A stretch of 64,000 nt of DNA from Amycolatopsis sp. DSM 110486 (GCF_019468465.1 NZ_CP080519.1:1689001-1753000); one strand, 5' to 3'. Shown: positions 23,729-32,743, counted from the stretch's first letter. Notes: a model not told the origin generated them from the letters alone. Translations and numbers: made by a program.

Positions 23729-24388
23729 ATGCCGAGACCACCGGGACACGGCCCCGGCTACGAGGTCAAGCGCCAGGAGATCATCGACCAGGCCGCCGCG
23801 CTGTTCGCCAAGCAGGGCTATGCCGCCACCGGGATCGCCGAGATCGGTCAGGTCGCGGGCCTCGCGAAGGGCGCGCTGTACTACTACATCGGGTCCAAGG
23901 AGAACCTCCTGGTCGAGATCCAGGACCGCGTGCTGCGCCCGCTGCTCACCGCAGCCCGCCGCATCGCCACCCTCGACGAGGACCCGGTCCTGCGGCTGCG
24001 CCTGCTGTCCGAGACGCTGCTCGACATCATCCTCGAGCGCCTCGACCACATCTGGGTGTACGAACACGACTACCGCCACCTGCGCGGCGCCAACCGCGCC
24101 CGCCTGCTGCGCCAGCGCCGCGAGTTCGAGCGCATCGTGCTGGAGCTGTTGACGGCCGCGATGGACACCGGCGCGTTCCGCCGGCTGGACCCGCGGCTGG
24201 CGATGCTGCAGTTCCTGAACTTGCACAACCACACCTACCAGTGGGCACGCCCGGACGGACCGTGGGACGCGGCGTTCCTGTCGCGGGAGTACTGCGCGAC
24301 GTTGATCTCGGGGTTCTGCAGTCCGGGTTACGACGTGGCTGATCTGGAGGAACGGGTGGCCGCGTTCAGAGCGCGGGTGCCGGTCTGA
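23729..24388 (+). CDS. TetR-family transcriptional regulator
   Basis: A 219-residue TetR protein. The N-terminal region AAALFAKQGYAATGIAEIGQVAGLAKGALYYYIGSKENLLVEIQ is a textbook TetR helix-turn-helix, and the C-terminal region resembles the KstR2/FadR-like group that senses acyl-CoA esters. The gene lies 32 bases after the enoyl-CoA hydratase and is probably co-transcribed, so it is the best candidate regulator of the divergent carboxylase operon and perhaps of the E1/alcohol dehydrogenase promoter, which carries a similar dyad. Confidence 0.94.
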   Translation: MPRPPGHGPGYEVKRQEIIDQAAALFAKQGYAATGIAEIGQVAGLAKGALYYYIGSKENLLVEIQDRVLRPLLTAARRIATLDEDPVLRLRLLSETLLDIILERLDHIWVYEHDYRHLRGANRARLLRQRREFERIVLELLTAAMDTGAFRRLDPRLAMLQFLNLHNHTYQWARPDGPWDAAFLSREYCATLISGFCSPGYDVADLEERVAAFRARVPV

Positions 24389-24406
24389 CCTGCTCGGTTC
24401 GCTCGG

Positions 24407-24967
24407 TCACGCGCGGGCGGGTGCCTCCTCATCCGGCCCCGCCGTGATCTGCAAGGCCTCGCGGACTTGCTGGCGCAGCCCGAGCAGCAGCACACCCAGG
24501 TAGCGCTGCTTCTTCACGGCCGCACCCAGGTCCCGCAGGCCCAGCGCGTAGTCGTGGCTCTGGCGGAACTCGAGGTAGACCTCGTCGGCCGCGGCGGCGA
24601 GAGCCTGCGGACCGAAGATCATCAGTCCGGACAGCACCTGCTGTACCTGCTCGTCGAGTGCGCGCAGTTCGTCGACGCCGGCCGGCTCGTGGCCGGCCTC
24701 GCGCGCCGCGACCGGCTTCTCCAGCGCGCGTTCCCAGTCGCGGAAGGCGGTGAGCACCGCGATGTGCACGTCGAAGCGCTTCTCGCGCCAGTGGGCGTCG
24801 AGGTCGCGCCGGCGTTCCCGCGCCCAGCGCTGGTCTTCGCGCACGGCTTCGCGCGCCCACCGGCGCTCCTCTCGCCAGACGTTGATCAGCTGACCGCTCA
24901 CCACCCCCAGGATGCCGAGCACCGCGACGACGATCGGGACCCACACCGAGACCTGGCCGGACTCCAT
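24407..24967 (-). CDS. Membrane-anchored hypothetical protein with charged coil
   Basis: A 186-residue protein of no recognised function. It starts at MESGQVSVWVP; one transmembrane helix (VPIVVAVLGILGVVSGQLI) is followed by a highly charged Arg/Glu/Trp helix likely to form a coiled coil, then a soluble helical domain. The fold recalls short single-helix actinobacterial membrane proteins. It is followed closely by the E1 gene's stop (13 bases from its own start), so it may be the second gene of that transcript. Confidence 0.72.
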   Translation of the reverse strand: MESGQVSVWVPIVVAVLGILGVVSGQLINVWREERRWAREAVREDQRWARERRRDLDAHWREKRFDVHIAVLTAFRDWERALEKPVAAREAGHEPAGVDELRALDEQVQQVLSGLMIFGPQALAAAADEVYLEFRQSHDYALGLRDLGAAVKKQRYLGVLLLGLRQQVREALQITAGPDEEAPARA

Positions 24968-24980
24968 GCGGGCAGCGTAG

Positions 24981-26969
24981 TCACGCGCGGGCGGATTCCC
25001 GGACAGCGGCAGCGATCCGTTCCTTCGACGGCAGCCACACCCGTTCCAGCGAAGGCGCATAAGGCGCCGGCGTCCCCGCCGCACCCACCCGGATCACGGG
25101 CGCGTCCAGCGTCCAGAAGCCCTCGCGGGCGGCCACGGCTGCCAGCTCGGCGCCCACGCCGAAGTCGCCGACCGCCTGGTGTGCCACCACAAGCCGGCCC
25201 GTCTTGGCCAGCGACTGCAGGACCGTGGCGGTGTCCAGCGGTGCGATGGTCCGCAGGTCGATCACCTCGACGCTGATCCCCTCGGCCGCCAGCTCCTCAG
25301 CCACGTCGACACAGTCGTGCACCAGCTTCGAGTAGGACACCAGCGTCACGTCTGTTCCCGGTCGGCGGATGGCGGCGCGGCCCAGCGGAACCAGGTGCGT
25401 GGGCGGTGGCTGCGGTCCCTTTCGCCCGTACATCAGGCGGTTCTCCACGAACACCACCGGATTCGGATCGCGAATGGCGGCCCGCAGGAGGCCGTACGTG
25501 TCCGCAGGCGTCGACGGCATCACCACGGTCAGGCCGGGAATGTGCGCGAGCAGCGCCTCCAGGCTCTGCGAATGCTGGCTCCCCGACGACTTCCCCGCGC
25601 CGAACTGCGTGCGCACGACCATGGGCAGGCTGACGGCGCCGCCGGTCATGAAGCGGAGCTTCGCGGCCTGGTTCATCAACTGGTCGAGGCACACGCCGAC
25701 GAAGTCGAAGTACATCAGCTCCACCACGGGCCGCAGCCCGGCCATCGCGGCGCCCACGCCGGCGCCGATGATGGCGCTTTCCGAGATCGGCGTGTCACGC
25801 ACGCGGCCGGGGTACTTCTCGGCGAGTCCCCTGGTCAGGCCGAAGACGTTGCCGCCGGCGCCGACGTCGATGCCCGCCAGGAACACCGACTCGTCGTGAG
25901 ACAGCTCGTACTCCAGCGCCCCGCGGATCGCGTCCATGGTCCGGAAGATCTCGCCCGTCGCCTCGGCCGGCTCCGGCACGGGCTCCCGCGGCACGCCGAC
26001 GTAGTGGTGCAGCGTGTCCGGCGACGGTTCGGCCGCGGCGCGCGCGGCCTCGACCGCCGCCTCGATCCGGGCGTCCACCTCGGAATCGATCGGGGCGACG
26101 TCCGTGCCCAGCTCACGCAGCCGCGCCGCCAGCCGCACCAGCGGGTCGCGTTCCTTCCACTCCGCCAGCTCCTCCGGCTCCCGGTACTTCTCCGGGTCGC
26201 CCTCGTAGTGGCCGTGCCAGCGGTACGTGTCGGCCTCGACCAGCACGGGCCCGCCGCCCTCACGCAGCTCGCGCACCAAACCGTCGACGAGCGAGGCAAC
26301 GGCGGCGACGTCGTTGCCGTCCACGTGGTGGTAGTCCATCGCGTACCCCGGCGCACGATCTTCGAGCGAAGCGCGCGTCTGCGTGGCGATCGGCGAGAAT
26401 TCGGCGTACTTGTTGTTCTCGCAGAAGAAGATGACCGGAAGCCGCCACACCGAAGCGAGGTTCGCCGCTTCGTGGAACATGCCCTGGGCCACGGCGCCGT
26501 CGCCGAAGAACGCCAGCACCACACCGCCCTGGGCACGCAGCTGCGCGGCCGTACCGGCGCCGACGGCGATCGGCAGCCCCGCGGCGACGATCCCGTTGGC
26601 CCCGAAGATCCCCTTGCGCGGGTCGGCGATGTGCATCGACCCGCCGCGGCCCCGGCACGTGCCGGTCTCCTTGCCCATCAGCTCCGCGAACATGCCCTCG
26701 ACGTCGAGGCCTTTCGCGATGCAGTGGCCGTGCCCGCGGTGTGTGGACGTGATCACGTCGCGGTCGTCCAGCGGCCGGCACGCGCCGACGGCCGAGGCTT
26801 CCTGCCCGATGGACAGGTGCAGGAAGCCGGGGATCTCGTTGTTCCGGTACAGCCTCGACGCCCGGTCCTCGAACTGCCGGATCAGCCGCATCCGCCGGTA
26901 CATCTCGGCCAATGCGCTCGGGTCACCGTCGAATGCCGTTGCCAGGTCGCTCACCCGGGTGGAAGTCAT
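24981..26969 (-). CDS. Fused alpha-beta 2-oxoacid dehydrogenase E1 (thiamine diphosphate-dependent)
   Basis: A 662-residue protein in which both E1 subunits are fused. Residues about 20-330 are the alpha part, with the thiamine diphosphate motif GDG (156-158) to NN (185-186) and the phosphorylation-loop region TYRWHGHYEGDPEKYR. The beta part starts near residue 350 (MDAIRGALEYELSHDESVFLAGIDVG) and ends with the transketolase C-terminal domain. It would decarboxylate a branched-chain 2-oxoacid, pyruvate or acetoin and pass the acyl group to a lipoyl E2, but no E2 or E3 gene is present in the window. The start is the ATG at MTSTRVSD. It is divergent from an alcohol dehydrogenase gene. Confidence 0.93.
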   Translation of the reverse strand: MTSTRVSDLATAFDGDPSALAEMYRRMRLIRQFEDRASRLYRNNEIPGFLHLSIGQEASAVGACRPLDDRDVITSTHRGHGHCIAKGLDVEGMFAELMGKETGTCRGRGGSMHIADPRKGIFGANGIVAAGLPIAVGAGTAAQLRAQGGVVLAFFGDGAVAQGMFHEAANLASVWRLPVIFFCENNKYAEFSPIATQTRASLEDRAPGYAMDYHHVDGNDVAAVASLVDGLVRELREGGGPVLVEADTYRWHGHYEGDPEKYREPEELAEWKERDPLVRLAARLRELGTDVAPIDSEVDARIEAAVEAARAAAEPSPDTLHHYVGVPREPVPEPAEATGEIFRTMDAIRGALEYELSHDESVFLAGIDVGAGGNVFGLTRGLAEKYPGRVRDTPISESAIIGAGVGAAMAGLRPVVELMYFDFVGVCLDQLMNQAAKLRFMTGGAVSLPMVVRTQFGAGKSSGSQHSQSLEALLAHIPGLTVVMPSTPADTYGLLRAAIRDPNPVVFVENRLMYGRKGPQPPPTHLVPLGRAAIRRPGTDVTLVSYSKLVHDCVDVAEELAAEGISVEVIDLRTIAPLDTATVLQSLAKTGRLVVAHQAVGDFGVGAELAAVAAREGFWTLDAPVIRVGAAGTPAPYAPSLERVWLPSKERIAAAVRESARA

Positions 26970-27011
26970 CACGCTCCTGCCCTTGCCGTTCACCGGTTTT
27001 CTCCCCGGCCC

Positions 27012-27052
27012 TTGACATCGCGCCGGGAACCACGATTCTTGTACCGACTGTT
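27012..27052 (+). promoter_or_regulatory. Possible promoter and dyad of the alcohol dehydrogenase gene
   Basis: A perfect TTGACA lies at 27012-27017, but the -10 region 16-18 bases on is poor. Immediately after it is ACC-GACT-GTT (27043-27052), a degenerate match to the ACC-AATC-GGT dyad upstream of the carboxylase operon. A repressor bound here would overlap the start of transcription. Confidence 0.35.
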
Positions 27053-27084
27053 CGAAAAAACAACTCCAGTTCGGAGGTGGTCGC

Positions 27085-28143
27085 GTGCACGCGCTGCGCT
27101 GGCACGCCAAGGGCGAGCTGCGCCTCGACGACGTGCCGGAACCGCCGGCACCGGCGCCGGGTCAAGCGGTGATCGCCGTGTCGTACTGCGGCATCTGCGG
27201 CACCGACCTGCACGAGTTCGCGCACGGCCCCAATCTCATCCGCACGGGGCCACACCCGTTGACCGGCCTCGAACCGCCGTTCACCCTCGGCCACGAGATG
27301 AGCGGCACGGTCCTGGCGCTCGGTTCCGACGTGCCCGGTGTGAACGTCGGCACACGCGTGGCCGTCGACCCGTGCCTGCGCTGCGGCGTGTGCCGCTGGT
27401 GCACCCACGGCGAGTACCACATCTGCGCCAAGGGCGGCTCGATCGGCCTCGCCGCCGACGGCGGGTTCGCGTCGAAGGTGACCGTGCCCGTCGAGGGCCT
27501 CGTGCCGATCCCCGACGGTGTCTCCGACGAGCTGGCCGCCCTGGCCGAGCCGCTCGCCGTGGGCCTGCACGCCATCCGCCGCGCCGGCGTCCAGCCGGGT
27601 GACCACGTCCTGTTGCTCGGCGCGGGTCCGATCGGGATCGCCGCGCTGCTGGCCGCGAAGCTCGCGGGCGCCGCGGGCCTGTATGTGAGCGAGCCCGTGC
27701 CCGACCGCGCGCGCAAGGCCGCCGAGATCGGCGCGACCGAGGTCTACGACCCGGCGAAGACCGACGTGCGGCGTGAGGTCTTCCTGCGCACCGGCCGCGT
27801 CGGGCCCGACGTGGTGGTGGAGGCGACCGGCCGTCCGGAGCTGGTGGAGCTGGCCGTGAACACCGTGCGCCGGGGCGGGCGCGCGGTGCTGTGCGGGATC
27901 AGCGGTGCGAGCGCGTCCTTGCCGATCACGCAGATCGTGCCGTTCGAGCGCACGGTGCTGGGCTCGCTGGGCTACAACTTCGACATCCCGCGCGTGCTCG
28001 ACCTCATGGCCACCGGCCGGCTCGACGCGACGCCGATGCTCACCGGGGTGCGGCCGCTCTCGGCCGGGCGCGACGCGTTCGCCGAGCTCGAAGCCGACCG
28101 CGGCAGCCACCTCAAGATCCTGCTGAAGCCGGAGGAGCACTGA
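27085..28143 (+). CDS. Zinc-dependent alcohol dehydrogenase (2,3-butanediol / polyol dehydrogenase-like)
   Basis: A 352-residue medium-chain dehydrogenase. The catalytic zinc ligand Cys38 is in SYCGICGTDLHEF with HE in TLGHEMSG; the structural zinc lobe is CLRCGVCRWCTHGEYHIC; the Rossmann glycines are in LLGAGPIGIAALLAA. The loop lengths match butanediol/sorbitol-type enzymes. The GTG start has GGAGGTGG upstream. Its stop overlaps the acyl-CoA dehydrogenase start (TGATG). Together with the divergent E1 gene it suggests use of a vicinal diol or acetoin-like compound; this is inferred. Confidence 0.93.
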   Translation: MHALRWHAKGELRLDDVPEPPAPAPGQAVIAVSYCGICGTDLHEFAHGPNLIRTGPHPLTGLEPPFTLGHEMSGTVLALGSDVPGVNVGTRVAVDPCLRCGVCRWCTHGEYHICAKGGSIGLAADGGFASKVTVPVEGLVPIPDGVSDELAALAEPLAVGLHAIRRAGVQPGDHVLLLGAGPIGIAALLAAKLAGAAGLYVSEPVPDRARKAAEIGATEVYDPAKTDVRREVFLRTGRVGPDVVVEATGRPELVELAVNTVRRGGRAVLCGISGASASLPITQIVPFERTVLGSLGYNFDIPRVLDLMATGRLDATPMLTGVRPLSAGRDAFAELEADRGSHLKILLKPEEH

Positions 28144-29300
28144 TGGACTTCGACCTGCCCGAGGAAACCGTCGCACTGAAGCAGCTCTGCCGGGATTTCG
28201 CCGCGAAGGAGATCGCGCCGTACGCCGCAGATTGGTCCGAGCGCAGCCACTTCCCCACGGAGGTGTTCCACGACCTGGGCAAGCTCGGGCTGATGGGCAT
28301 GCTCGTGGACGAAAAGTACGGCGGTGCCGACGCCGGCTTCGTGTCCTATGTGGCCGCGATGGAGGAGCTGGGCGCGGCCGACCAGTCGATCGCGTCGGCG
28401 TGGAACGCGCACTCGACGATCGCGACGCTGCCGCTCGCCACGTTCGGCACCCACGAGCAGAAGGAACGCTGGCTGCGGCCGCTCGCCTCGGGAGAAGCGA
28501 TCGGTGCCTTCGGCCTCACCGAACCCACGGCCGGCTCGGACGCGGCCGGTATCCGCACGCGCGCGCGACAAGCCGACGGCGGCTGGCTGCTCGACGGCAC
28601 GAAGATGTTCATCAGCAACGCCGGCACCGAGATGAGCCTCGGCGTCACCGTGCTGGCCCTCACCGGCGAGAACGACGGCGGTGCGAAGCGCTACGGCACC
28701 TTCTTCATTCCCGAAGGCACCCCCGGCTACACCAAGGGACAGCCGCTGAAGAAGCTCGGCTGGCACGCGCTCGACACGCGTGAGCTCGTGTTCTCCGGCT
28801 GCTGGGTGCCCGACGACCACCTGATCGGCGAGGAGGGCAACGGCCTGCGCCAGTTCCTGGAAGTCCTCGACGGCGGGCGCATCAGCGTGGCCGCGCTGTC
28901 GTTGTCGCTGGCGCAGAAGGCCCTCGACCTCGCGGTGCGCCACGCGGGCGAACGCGAGCAGTTCGGCCAGCCGCTCACGCGGTTCCAGGCCGTGGGGCAC
29001 AAGCTCGCGGACATGGCCACGGAGATCGCGGCGGCGCGCTGGCTCGTGTACAACGCGGCGTGGCTCGGCGACCAGGGCCGGCCGTTCAGCACGGCGGCCG
29101 CGATGGCGAAGCTGTACGCGTCGGAGGTCGCGAACCGCGCCGCCAGCCAGAGCGTGCAGATCCACGGCGGCTACGGCTTCATCCGCGAGTCCACCATCTC
29201 GCGCTTCTACGCCGACGCGAAGATCCTCGAAATCGGCGAAGGCACGAGTGAGGTGCAGCGCAACGTCATCGCCCGGGCTCTGGCGCGCGGCACCGCTTGA
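28143..29300 (+). CDS. Acyl-CoA dehydrogenase
   Basis: A 385-residue flavoprotein of the acyl-CoA dehydrogenase family: FGLTEPTAGSDAAGIRTRA (FAD/substrate loop), FISNAGT, QSVQIHGGYGFIRES and ILEIGEGTSEVQRNVIAR, with the EGT motif that holds the catalytic glutamate in short- and medium-chain members. The start codon overlaps the stop of the alcohol dehydrogenase gene, so the two are translationally coupled. The last 35 bases overlap the convergent TetR gene. It would introduce a trans-2 double bond into an acyl-CoA downstream of the E1 product. Confidence 0.95.
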   Translation: MDFDLPEETVALKQLCRDFAAKEIAPYAADWSERSHFPTEVFHDLGKLGLMGMLVDEKYGGADAGFVSYVAAMEELGAADQSIASAWNAHSTIATLPLATFGTHEQKERWLRPLASGEAIGAFGLTEPTAGSDAAGIRTRARQADGGWLLDGTKMFISNAGTEMSLGVTVLALTGENDGGAKRYGTFFIPEGTPGYTKGQPLKKLGWHALDTRELVFSGCWVPDDHLIGEEGNGLRQFLEVLDGGRISVAALSLSLAQKALDLAVRHAGEREQFGQPLTRFQAVGHKLADMATEIAAARWLVYNAAWLGDQGRPFSTAAAMAKLYASEVANRAASQSVQIHGGYGFIRESTISRFYADAKILEIGEGTSEVQRNVIARALARGTA

Positions 29301-30084
29301 CCTGCAGCTCGATGCCGTCGAGCAGCCGGTCGAGGCCGAACTCCCAAGCCTCGGCCGCCTGCTCGCCCGCGCCCTGGTCGAAGCCGCCGCCGAGCCACGC
29401 GCGGTTCATCGCCGGGTGCGCGGTCAGGTCGAAGTACTTGCCCCAGAAGGAAGAACGCTGGTCCCACCACGCGTCGTTCGACTGGCCGGTACTGCGTTCG
29501 AGGTGGATGCTCTCGGCTTCGAGCGCCGCGTTGGCGTCCACGTAGGCCGTGATGCTGTTCGCGGCGGCCACGGTTTCGCGCGGCGCGAGCCCCAGACCGT
29601 CCACGGTGGACAGCACGTACTCCTGGCCGGCGAGCTGACCCGGGCCGAGCGCAGGGCGCACTCGCGACATCTCGCGCAGCCACGGGTGGCGGCGGTGGGC
29701 TTCGCGCGTGCGCTCGGAGTAGAGCCGGATCTGCGCGCGCCAGTCGCCCGTCCGGGGCTGCCCGGGGCCGGGCAGGCCGCGCTCGACGAGGACGTCGTCC
29801 ACCATCAGGTCGACGAGCTCGGTCTTGCCGGGCACGTACGTGTAGAGCGTCATGGTCCCGGCGCCGAGCTCCTTGGCGACCCGGTGCATCGACGTGGCCA
29901 CAAGCCCGTCGGCGTCGGCGACCGTGATGGCCGCGGCCACGATCTGCCCGACGGTGAGCGTCGGCCGGCGCCCGCGCGCGGGTTCGGCCGCGGGCGTGGA
30001 ACGTTCGCGCCACAGCAACGCGAGCGTGCGGTCGATCTGCTCAGCCTCCGCGGCGCGTTCGTCGCTGTTCTGCTCGACGGTCAT
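29266..30084 (-). CDS. TetR-family transcriptional regulator (TetR C-terminal type)
   Basis: A 272-residue TetR protein with an N-terminal extension of about 40 residues before the helix-turn-helix (LTVGQIVAAAITVADADGLVATSMHRVAKELGAGTMTLYTYVPGKTELV). The C-terminal portion matches the tetracycline-repressor-like domain (LYSERTREAHRRHPWLREMS...). The stop lies inside the convergent acyl-CoA dehydrogenase gene. The target is unknown; no strong dyad other than CCCCGGC-N11-GCCGGGG was seen upstream. Confidence 0.92.
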   Translation of the reverse strand: MTVEQNSDERAAEAEQIDRTLALLWRERSTPAAEPARGRRPTLTVGQIVAAAITVADADGLVATSMHRVAKELGAGTMTLYTYVPGKTELVDLMVDDVLVERGLPGPGQPRTGDWRAQIRLYSERTREAHRRHPWLREMSRVRPALGPGQLAGQEYVLSTVDGLGLAPRETVAAANSITAYVDANAALEAESIHLERSTGQSNDAWWDQRSSFWGKYFDLTAHPAMNRAWLGGGFDQGAGEQAAEAWEFGLDRLLDGIELQVKRCRAPEPGR

Positions 30085-30212
30085 CGTCGCAGCCCCCTCC
30101 CCTGCCCCGGCGGTGATCGGTTGCCGGGGATCCTACCTGCCGGTTCGGGACCTTCGACCCATCCGCGAGGCTCCGGTCGCGGCTACGCTGGGTGGGGATC
30201 GGAGGTGTTGGA

Positions 30213-30617
30213 GTGACCGAGCGCAAACCCCCCGGCGTGTCCTTCGGCTCGTGGGTCGACCGCCTGATCAACGCCGCCCAGTCGCGCGGCGAGTTCGACG
30301 ACCTGCCCGGCGCCGGCAAGCCGCTGCCACCCGCAACGGGGCGCGACGCCGCCACGGACTGGGCCCTGCGCCGCGCCCGCGAAGGCGACCTGGACACGGG
30401 CTCGTTCCTGCCGCCGTCACTCGCGATCCCGCGCGAGATCCAGGACCTGCCGGCGAAACTCGCCTCGGTGCGCACCGAGAAGCGCGTGCGCGAGATCGTG
30501 GAAGACCTCAACGAACGCATCCGCGAAACGCACCGCCGGCCGCAGGAAGGCCCGCCGTTGCGCGCGATGCCGTTGGACGTCGACGAGATCGTGGAGAGCT
30601 GGCGCGTCACCCGGTGA
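30213..30617 (+). CDS. DUF1992 (DnaJ homologue subfamily C member 28-like) domain protein
   Basis: A 134-residue small protein with the DUF1992 signature: FGSWVDRLINAAQSRGEFDDLPGAGKPLP near the N terminus and LAIPREIQDLPAKLASV after it. The domain is known from DnaJC28-like proteins; its molecular role is not established. The GTG start has GGAGG seven bases upstream. The gene stands alone, divergent from a TetR gene and overlapping the convergent CocE-type hydrolase gene by 11 bases. Confidence 0.9.
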   Translation: MTERKPPGVSFGSWVDRLINAAQSRGEFDDLPGAGKPLPPATGRDAATDWALRRAREGDLDTGSFLPPSLAIPREIQDLPAKLASVRTEKRVREIVEDLNERIRETHRRPQEGPPLRAMPLDVDEIVESWRVTR

Positions 30618-32469
30618 ACGCCGTGAGCGGCGCCAGCGGCAGCGTGATCGACGACGCGGGCGTCTTGACCTGGTAGATGCCGCCGAGCAGGCGGGGCAGC
30701 TGGGTGAGCGTCGGCGTGAGGTGCGGGGTGTCGGCCGTCGTCAGCACCACGCGGATCCGGTGCCCGGCCGCGAGCTGCGCGAAGGTGGGGAACACCTCCA
30801 CGTCGTAACGCGTGATTTCGTTGGGTACCACCCACTTCTCCGACTGGCGCGTGTACGGGTGGTAGGGCATCAGGAGCTTCCCGTCGGGGCTGTACCAGCT
30901 GCGCGACGTGTCGGTTTCCCGCTGCGAACCGACCAGCGCGCCTTCGGTGAGCGGCTTGGACGAACCGTCCGGGCCGACGTCGGTCACGGTCACCACCCAC
31001 ATCGTGTCCAGGGTGTTGGCCTGCGCTGAGATCGACGCGGTGATCGGCCCGGCGAGCACGCTCGGCTGTGTCAGCGGCGCGGACGTGTAGACGAGCGAGC
31101 CGGGACCGTGTTCGCGGTCGAGGTTCGTGGTGTCGCACGCGGGGTTCGGCAGGAATCCGCCCAGCCACTGGGCGGTGGACCGCGTGCAGGTGCTCGACGT
31201 CGGCGTCCAGGTGATCCAGTCGGTGCCGCTGCCCGAGGGCGGGCTGGTCGTCAGCGTGCCGTCGTTGGCCGACCGCGGTGCGGTGCCGGTGCGTCCGCCG
31301 CCGAGGTAGTAGGTGGTGGCTTGTGCGCCGGCGAACGGGTACGTCGTGGTGTCGACCCAGTTGTCGGTGCCGAACACGTTGGCGTGCAAGGGTTTCGTGG
31401 TGTCGGTGATCCCGGTGTCGACGCCCTTGAGCCAGTGGTCGTACCAGGCCAGCTCGATCGGGTGCAGGTCGATGTCGCCGGTCGGATCGTGGTACCACGG
31501 GCCCATCATGAGCTGGTAGCGGCTGGTCGCCGTCTGGCCGGCGGCCATCGGCGCGTTCACGGGACGGCCGGCCCACGCGTTCTGCAGCGCCGCGTAGTTC
31601 ATCAGGGCACCGCGCTGGAAGAGGTCGTTCCAGCCGCCGACGAGGTACGCGGGGATGCCGTTCGCGACGACGTCGCCCAGCACGTTGGCGGGGTTGCGCG
31701 ACTGCCAGTAGTCCTCGTCGAACGCCTGCTCGCCGCCGGTGAACTCGCCCGTGAGCAGGGGCAACGTGCCCGCGCCGAGGCCGCCGAGGTGCTGCAGATC
31801 GGTGGTCAGCGCCGCCAGCAGTGCGGCCGGTGAACCGCTGTTCAGTGCGTCGAGCACGGGCTGGGTGACCGTGCGCAGACCGGTGAGCAGCTCCCACAGC
31901 GGCATGAACTCGGCGTTGGGCAACCCGCCCATCGCGGCGAGGTCGCGGTAGAGGTCGTTGCCCGCGACCACGGGGAAGATCGCCTTGAGCGGTGAGCCAG
32001 GGCCGACGGCGGCCGCGGTTGTCAGCTGGTTGATGCCGACGTAGGAGCCGCCGTTGAGGCCGACGTCGCCGTCGCTGCCGGGCAGCGCCGCGGCCCACCG
32101 GACCAGGGCGGCGCCGTCCTGGCGTTCGATCGGCGCGAACGGCACCCACTGCCCGCCCGAACCGCCGGTGCCGCGCACGTCGGAGATCACGGCGACATAC
32201 CCGCGCTGGACGAAGTAAGACAGGTCTTCGTGCAGGTCAGCGCGACCATACGGCGTCTGCGCGAGCAGCACCGGGTACGTGCCGGGCGCGTCGGGGCGCA
32301 GGACGTCGGCCTTGATCACGGTGCCGTCCGCCATGGTGACCGGCACATCGTTCGTCTCGGTCACGGCGAACTGGGCCGGGCCCGGTAACCAGGTGGCCGC
32401 TTGTGCCGGGGAGACGAGCTGGGTCAGGAAGAGGACGAGCAGGCCGAAGAACGCCGTCGAACGCCGCAT
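30607..32469 (-). CDS. Secreted CocE/NonD-family hydrolase (X-Pro dipeptidyl-peptidase-like)
   Basis: A 620-residue secreted serine hydrolase. It starts at MRRSTAFFGLLVLFLTQL, a clear signal peptide ending at AQA. The alpha/beta-hydrolase domain carries DVRGTGGSGGQW and the nucleophile elbow GGSYVGINQL; the C-terminal jelly-roll domain (PVAG..ITASISAQANTLD, GHRIRVVLTTADTPH) is that of X-Pro dipeptidyl-peptidases and cocaine esterase. It would hydrolyse an ester or acyl-amide outside the cell. The open frame extends upstream of this Met without a plausible signal sequence. It is divergent from the MHS transporter operon. Confidence 0.92.
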   Translation of the reverse strand: MRRSTAFFGLLVLFLTQLVSPAQAATWLPGPAQFAVTETNDVPVTMADGTVIKADVLRPDAPGTYPVLLAQTPYGRADLHEDLSYFVQRGYVAVISDVRGTGGSGGQWVPFAPIERQDGAALVRWAAALPGSDGDVGLNGGSYVGINQLTTAAAVGPGSPLKAIFPVVAGNDLYRDLAAMGGLPNAEFMPLWELLTGLRTVTQPVLDALNSGSPAALLAALTTDLQHLGGLGAGTLPLLTGEFTGGEQAFDEDYWQSRNPANVLGDVVANGIPAYLVGGWNDLFQRGALMNYAALQNAWAGRPVNAPMAAGQTATSRYQLMMGPWYHDPTGDIDLHPIELAWYDHWLKGVDTGITDTTKPLHANVFGTDNWVDTTTYPFAGAQATTYYLGGGRTGTAPRSANDGTLTTSPPSGSGTDWITWTPTSSTCTRSTAQWLGGFLPNPACDTTNLDREHGPGSLVYTSAPLTQPSVLAGPITASISAQANTLDTMWVVTVTDVGPDGSSKPLTEGALVGSQRETDTSRSWYSPDGKLLMPYHPYTRQSEKWVVPNEITRYDVEVFPTFAQLAAGHRIRVVLTTADTPHLTPTLTQLPRLLGGIYQVKTPASSITLPLAPLTAFTG

Positions 32470-32667
32470 GCGGCCAGTCAACGCCGGCGCCCGTCGACGG
32501 GGCACCGCCGCCGGGGTGAGCCGTCGTCGACCGATCGTGGGCGGCAGTTTTCCCGCCAGGGCAACGGATCCGATGCTTTTCACCCGACCGCACCCGCCGT
32601 CGACCGGCGGGCATCCGGTCGAGCACCCGTCGAGCACCTGTCGAACCCGCCGCCTGTCGGCTGCAAA

Positions 32668-32699
32668 CTGTTGACAGCAGACAGGCAACTACCTATCGT
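32668..32699 (+). promoter_or_regulatory. Sigma-70-like promoter with dyad over -35, upstream of the transporter operon
   Basis: TTGACA (32671-32676), a 17-base spacer and TATCGT (32694-32699) form a good housekeeping-type promoter 45 bases before the MHS transporter ATG. The dyad CTGT-TG-ACAG (32668-32677) covers the -35 box. It is a plausible operator for the GntR protein encoded second in the operon. Confidence 0.6.
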
Positions 32700-32743
32700 T
32701 CTCGCATCCGAGTCCCCCCGGTTCTGCCTGGAAGGCGGAAATC

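Noticed and set aside
30105..30129. CCCCGGC-N11-GCCGGGG dyad upstream of the 272-residue TetR gene as its operator
   Set aside because: GC-only arms of this kind arise often by chance in this DNA, and the spacer is longer than in the other TetR sites here.
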